Part shown: positions 61,120 through 64,000 of the stretch, one piece after another
How the letters are laid out: the number at the start of each line of letters is the position of its first letter
How positions within the stretch are numbered: the first letter of the stretch is position 1
NCBI RefSeq assembly: GCF_013149295.1
Contig: NZ_JABGCB010000012.1
Coordinates: 144,748 to 208,747, forward strand
Source of the DNA: Novosphingobium sp. SG751A
Lineage (GTDB): Bacteria; Pseudomonadota; Alphaproteobacteria; Sphingomonadales; Sphingomonadaceae
DNA: 64,000 nt
Direction of reading: 5' to 3'
Notes under the pieces: model-generated
Told to the model about the DNA's origin: nothing
Seen by the model: the letters and a program-made list of their open reading frames with translations, nothing else
The model's database searches: none
Translations under genes and position numbers: made by a program

Positions 61120-61989
61120 ATGGCGTTGCAAAGTGTTTTGCCCTCGACGTTGAGCCAGAGTGCCGCCATCGATTCCCACGGGGCCGAATGGCGCGATTGG
61201 GTATTCACCAATGTCCGCGCCGGATGCGACCATGCGGATATGGCAGAGCGTATGGTTGCGGCGGGCTGGACAGCGCAAATGGCTGCACAGGCTATCGCAT
61301 TTGCGGCGGAAACCGACGAACATCCCGGAGCCCTTTGCGCTCGCCCTGAACTGCCTGTGATCGGGGTGTCCGACATCAAGGGGCAGAGTGTGGCCGTGAC
61401 AATGCGACTTGCGGCCCCGGCCATAGCGGTCTGTGAAAATGTATTTTCCGCGCAGGAATGCGAACAACTCATCGGCTATGCCAGGACGCGCGGCTTGCGG
61501 GCATCCACGGTCGTTGATGAGACCGATGGCAGAGCAGTTGCCCATCCTGAAAGGTCGAGCACGGGGGTGATGCTGACGCGTGCTGAAACGGATCTTGTCG
61601 CAAGGATTGAAGGGCGTCTTGCCGCTCTGACATCATGGCCGGTTGAAAATTGCGAAGGGCTGCAAATTCTGCACTATGCGCCCGGACAGGAGTATCGCCC
61701 CCATTTCGACGCCTTTCCACTCGGCAAGGCCGGAGATGTCCACCGCGCAAAGGGCGGGCAGCGGGTGAATACAATCCTTGTCTATTTACGTTCGCCGGAA
61801 CGCGGCGGCGGCACCGTTTTCCCAAATCTGGGGCTGACATTGCGCCCGCAACAGGGCGCAGCCATCATGTTCCACAACGTCGATGCCGCTGGAAAGAGGG
61901 CCAACGAGGCCTTGCATGGCGGAGAAGCTGTGCAGGCAGGTGAGAAGATTGTGCTGACATATTGGCAACGAGAGGGACCGTTTGTTTAG
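61120..61989 (+). CDS. Prolyl-4-hydroxylase-like 2-oxoglutarate/Fe(II) dioxygenase
   Basis: A 289-residue P4Hc-type dioxygenase. The iron ligands are H195-x-D197 (YRPHFDAF) and H266 (EALHGGEA), and the 2-oxoglutarate lysine is K276 (AGEKIVLTYW); all are intact. QILHYAPGQEYRPHFD and GGGTVFPNLGL are typical of prolyl 4-hydroxylases. The N-terminal 90 residues form a separate helical domain seen in bacterial P4H homologues. It has no signal peptide, so it acts in the cytoplasm. The ATG at 61120 has CGGAG 8 bases upstream and lies 1 bp after the Slam stop. The Pro-alternating stalk of the first gene is the obvious candidate substrate. Confidence 0.86.
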   Translation: MALQSVLPSTLSQSAAIDSHGAEWRDWVFTNVRAGCDHADMAERMVAAGWTAQMAAQAIAFAAETDEHPGALCARPELPVIGVSDIKGQSVAVTMRLAAPAIAVCENVFSAQECEQLIGYARTRGLRASTVVDETDGRAVAHPERSSTGVMLTRAETDLVARIEGRLAALTSWPVENCEGLQILHYAPGQEYRPHFDAFPLGKAGDVHRAKGGQRVNTILVYLRSPERGGGTVFPNLGLTLRPQQGAAIMFHNVDAAGKRANEALHGGEAVQAGEKIVLTYWQREGPFV

Positions 61990-62246
61990 CTTTTGAGCAA
62001 AGCTGGTCCTTGGATCGTCGTACGGTCGGTAAAGGGACTGCGAAGGTATCGAAATGATGCTTACCGTGATTGACGATCCGAAGGCTGGCGAACGGCAGGT
62101 GTCAGACTGATTTGACGTTGCCGACGCCATGTCGGAACGGCCTGATTTGGTCGCCAGCCGCCACCGTTGAGTGACGGACAGAACGGCTGCTTACGAAAAA
62201 ACTCAACGTTTCGAAGCCGTCATTGGGCAAGCGAGCAGATAAGGTA

Positions 62247-62873
62247 TCAGACCGGTTCTCCGGCGTCCTTCCATTCATGCATCGCCCGGATGAGCTCGAC
62301 AGTGGGGTACTCGCGGATGTCCTCCTCGGAAGATCCGGCAGCGAGTTCGCGCTCCCAGTACCACTCCTGGAAGGCCAGATATTTCCCTTGGATCAGCGCC
62401 GATCCGACAGGCTGCGCACCAGCCTGCGCGATCAGCCAGGTGCGAACGTGGCGGATCGCCTTTTCGTGATCGCCGCCGTGAGCATGGATGTCCCAGCCTG
62501 CGATGTCGGAAAGCGCCCGCTGATAATCATAGCGGGTGTTTTCGAGGATGAGGATCCGCTTGTCCGACAATGGGGGCGGTCCGTACCTGCGACAAGCATG
62601 GTCGAGACCAAGCTCAAAAGGCATGTTCATGCGCGCAAACTCATCCGGTACCGCAGACTTGCATCGGCTGAGGTCGTGGATGCCGTACTTCGATCCCCGG
62701 ATGAGGTCGGCAATTCGATCGAGCCGGGCCTCACCGTTGTCGGCGTTCTCTGGCGCCAGCCTCGGGAAGAACCCCATATAGACAATGCAGAACGCTACCG
62801 CCTGCAGGATCGGTGCGAAATCTTCATCAAAGGGGCAGTTGACGAAAACTGAGCGGTCGAAGGGTGGCGGCAA
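62247..62873 (-). CDS. Unknown protein with VFVNCPFDEDF motif (possible TIR/nucleoside-transferase-like fold)
   Basis: A 208-residue soluble protein. It opens SVFVNCPFDEDFAPILQAVAF, a beta-strand plus acidic loop reminiscent of TIR-like and nucleoside deoxyribosyltransferase-like folds. It continues with RIADLIRGSKYGIHDLSR and FARMNMPFELGLDHA, which look like the conserved core of an uncharacterised bacterial family, with Glu in FELG as possible catalytic residue. The start is TTG at 62873, with GAGGGG 6 bases upstream, only 2 bp after the DUF2188 stop. The function is not known. I place the fold with low confidence. Confidence 0.72.
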   Translation of the reverse strand: MPPPFDRSVFVNCPFDEDFAPILQAVAFCIVYMGFFPRLAPENADNGEARLDRIADLIRGSKYGIHDLSRCKSAVPDEFARMNMPFELGLDHACRRYGPPPLSDKRILILENTRYDYQRALSDIAGWDIHAHGGDHEKAIRHVRTWLIAQAGAQPVGSALIQGKYLAFQEWYWERELAAGSSEEDIREYPTVELIRAMHEWKDAGEPV

Positions 62874-62875
62874 GA

Positions 62876-63103
62876 TCAGCCCCTCGGCGGATGCGGGTCG
62901 TTTCCGTAGGAGTTGCGCTCTCTGATCCGGCCATCACGGCCGTGGATGTAGAGTTCGGTTTTCTGGTTCTGCGCAATCTTGGTTGCGGCTGCGATGGCGT
63001 CTGCCTGCGTCGCGTGAACGCTGGTCGCTCTTGAAGCGCCCGCCTTCTTCACGGCCCATCCGCCGGAAGAGTTCCGAACCACATGCTGCCCCTGCTTTAC
63101 CAT
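62876..63103 (-). CDS. DUF2188 protein
   Basis: A 75-residue DUF2188 protein: GQHVVRNSSGGWAVKKAGASRATSVHATQADAIAAATKIAQNQ, then ELYIHGRDGRIRERNSYGNDPHPP, the family ending. The ATG at 63103 has GGAGG about 10 bases upstream. It is the first gene of a coupled pair with the VFVNCPFDEDF protein. DUF2188 proteins are small, of unknown function, and common on plasmids and islands. Confidence 0.85.
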   Translation of the reverse strand: MVKQGQHVVRNSSGGWAVKKAGASRATSVHATQADAIAAATKIAQNQKTELYIHGRDGRIRERNSYGNDPHPPRG

Positions 63104-63821
63104 CGCATCTGACCTCCGACTCCTAAATAGCAGCTCCATAGACTGGTTGCTAGGTCCGGCAGACAACCAGTGCTCCGAGATTTCGTCTCATCCGAACGTG
63201 CCTGCAAGCGTGAAGGTGGCTGGTGCCTCACCGGCCTGTCACGATGCCGCTAACTTCGCTGCTGCCAGATCAATGCTGGTTTGAAAACCGTGACGTCCGA
63301 GCATGTGGAGGAGCTTGGCGCCAGTGATCAGCGTGATCGCTTGCCAGTGGCAAACTTTTACACGCAGTGCGGCGAACCACAGATCATCCGAGCTCAGACA
63401 AGAACGCGTTTCTAGCCAACTGGTTCGTCCGTCTCAATGCACGTCCTCGCCGTAAGGCGGAACGTCAAGTTTTGGCGTAAGGAGACACCAATTCAATCCT
63501 CGCGACCGACTGACTCTGGTCGGGGGCTGCCCCGACGCTTCTGCGTTGGAGCGGCAGCTTTCCGGCCATAGCAATTTGTAACCCGATCTTCCGGTCCGTC
63601 CGCCAAACGCGACGATGTGGATTTCTGCCCATTCTTCTTAGGAGTAAGAGTACGACTCATGAATCACACCACTGAACAAAGCGAACCTGCAAAAGCTGAC
63701 ATGGCACGGACGCGAACCCGACGCCCTTTTATCCAAGGGGGTACAATCGGGGGTATACTGAATTTTCAATGCCAAACAAATTAGGTTTTTACAGACACTT
63801 AATTATACCAATTCGAGTGCG
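63104..63821. other. Gene-poor island stretch
   Basis: About 700 bp with no well-supported gene except one weak small frame. The 3' part (63720-63830) is AT-rich, including GGGGGTATACTGAATTTTC and TAGGTTTTTACAGACAC. It could hold decayed mobile-element DNA, but I recognise no transposase or terminal repeat. Confidence 0.4.
63493..63660 (-). CDS. Possible small basic protein
   Basis: A 55-residue frame starting MSRTLTPKKNGQKSTSSRL, rich in Lys, Arg, Ser and Pro and probably disordered. The ribosome site is weak and no family is recognised. It may be a remnant of the N-terminus of a larger island protein. Confidence 0.25.
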   Translation of the reverse strand: MSRTLTPKKNGQKSTSSRLADGPEDRVTNCYGRKAAAPTQKRRGSPRPESVGRED

Positions 63822-64000
63822 TTATCGAACCATTTCCATGATCGTTGAAGGCTGATGGCTGCTATCCTGAGGTGGGATATCAAACCCGGTGGTGCGCCGA
63901 TCATCGATCACGTCCGTCAATGTGGTGTAAAATCTGGTGTGGCCATTGGGCTGCATTTTCATGCGGCCTTGGGTGTAATCTGTAGCGGCTGAACCTCCTC
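63822..64000 (-). CDS. 3' fragment of an unknown protein, cut by window edge
   Basis: An open frame enters from the right edge and ends at a TAA (63824-63822) after 59 codons. The visible part contains TDYTQGRMKMQPNGHTRFYT and ends STIMEMVR. I do not recognise it. Its composition looks like coding sequence of the island rather than random frame. Confidence 0.35.
   Translation of the reverse strand, partial: GGSAATDYTQGRMKMQPNGHTRFYTTLTDVIDDRRTTGFDIPPQDSSHQPSTIMEMVR

Noticed and set aside
55024..64000. Right attachment site (copy of the tRNA-Val 3' end)
   Set aside because: Reading for GAGCCCGTCATCGCCCACCA or close variants found no second copy within the window.

Overview
The window is chromosomal DNA of a GC-rich alphaproteobacterium, most likely a sphingomonad close to Novosphingobium. 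The evidence is the sphingomonad-type lignin-aromatic genes (a LigM-like demethylase, LigAB and a LigF-like etherase), a large TonB receptor, and the typical alphaproteobacterial cytochrome oxidase gene order. I used no database search; every assignment rests on motifs, length, start sites and context.

1-14.6 kb is a catabolic region: two aldehyde dehydrogenases, an MFS transporter, an SDR, a VOC protein, an alpha/beta hydrolase, a THF-dependent O-demethylase (ligM), a LigF-like glutathione transferase, a TIM-barrel amidohydrolase, a PQQ/cytochrome c alcohol dehydrogenase, and protocatechuate 4,5-dioxygenase (ligB, ligA). Together they could take a methoxylated aromatic alcohol through aldehyde and acid to demethylation and meta ring cleavage. 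A 15-bp pseudo-palindrome recurs upstream of four of these units. 14.8-17.8 kb is an envelope module (EmrE-like flippase, ArnT-like transferase, HAD-UbiA fusion), followed by mtgA.

18.9-54.9 kb is mostly core genome: a TonB receptor divergent from a CDF metal exporter, pyrC, ygfZ, rplU-rpmA, moaA-moaD-moaE, folB, thrC, the aa3-type oxidase cluster (ctaC, ctaD, ctaB, a 47-residue membrane protein, ctaG, subunit III, DUF983, SURF1), pyrE-pdxJ-acpS-lepB, ruvX, a siroheme synthase, argH-lptM-lysA, a TlpA-like thioredoxin, a protoglobin chemoreceptor and a GGDEF-EAL protein. Nine copies of a composite hairpin repeat of about 150-240 bp sit between genes from 5.6 to 47.3 kb, nearly always at the 3' end of a gene.

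From tRNA-Val (54.95 kb) to the end the window looks like a genomic island. It holds a 5'-truncated tRNA-side integrase, a ParDE toxin-antitoxin pair, a short recombinase, then a three-gene cassette: a TbpB-like surface lipoprotein on a 69-residue Thr-Pro/Ala-Pro stalk, its Slam-type outer-membrane exporter, and a prolyl-4-hydroxylase-like dioxygenase. I regard this cassette as the best candidate for an undescribed system, a surface lipoprotein whose proline-rich stalk may be hydroxylated before export. A coupled DUF2188 plus unknown-protein operon and a gene-poor stretch close the window.
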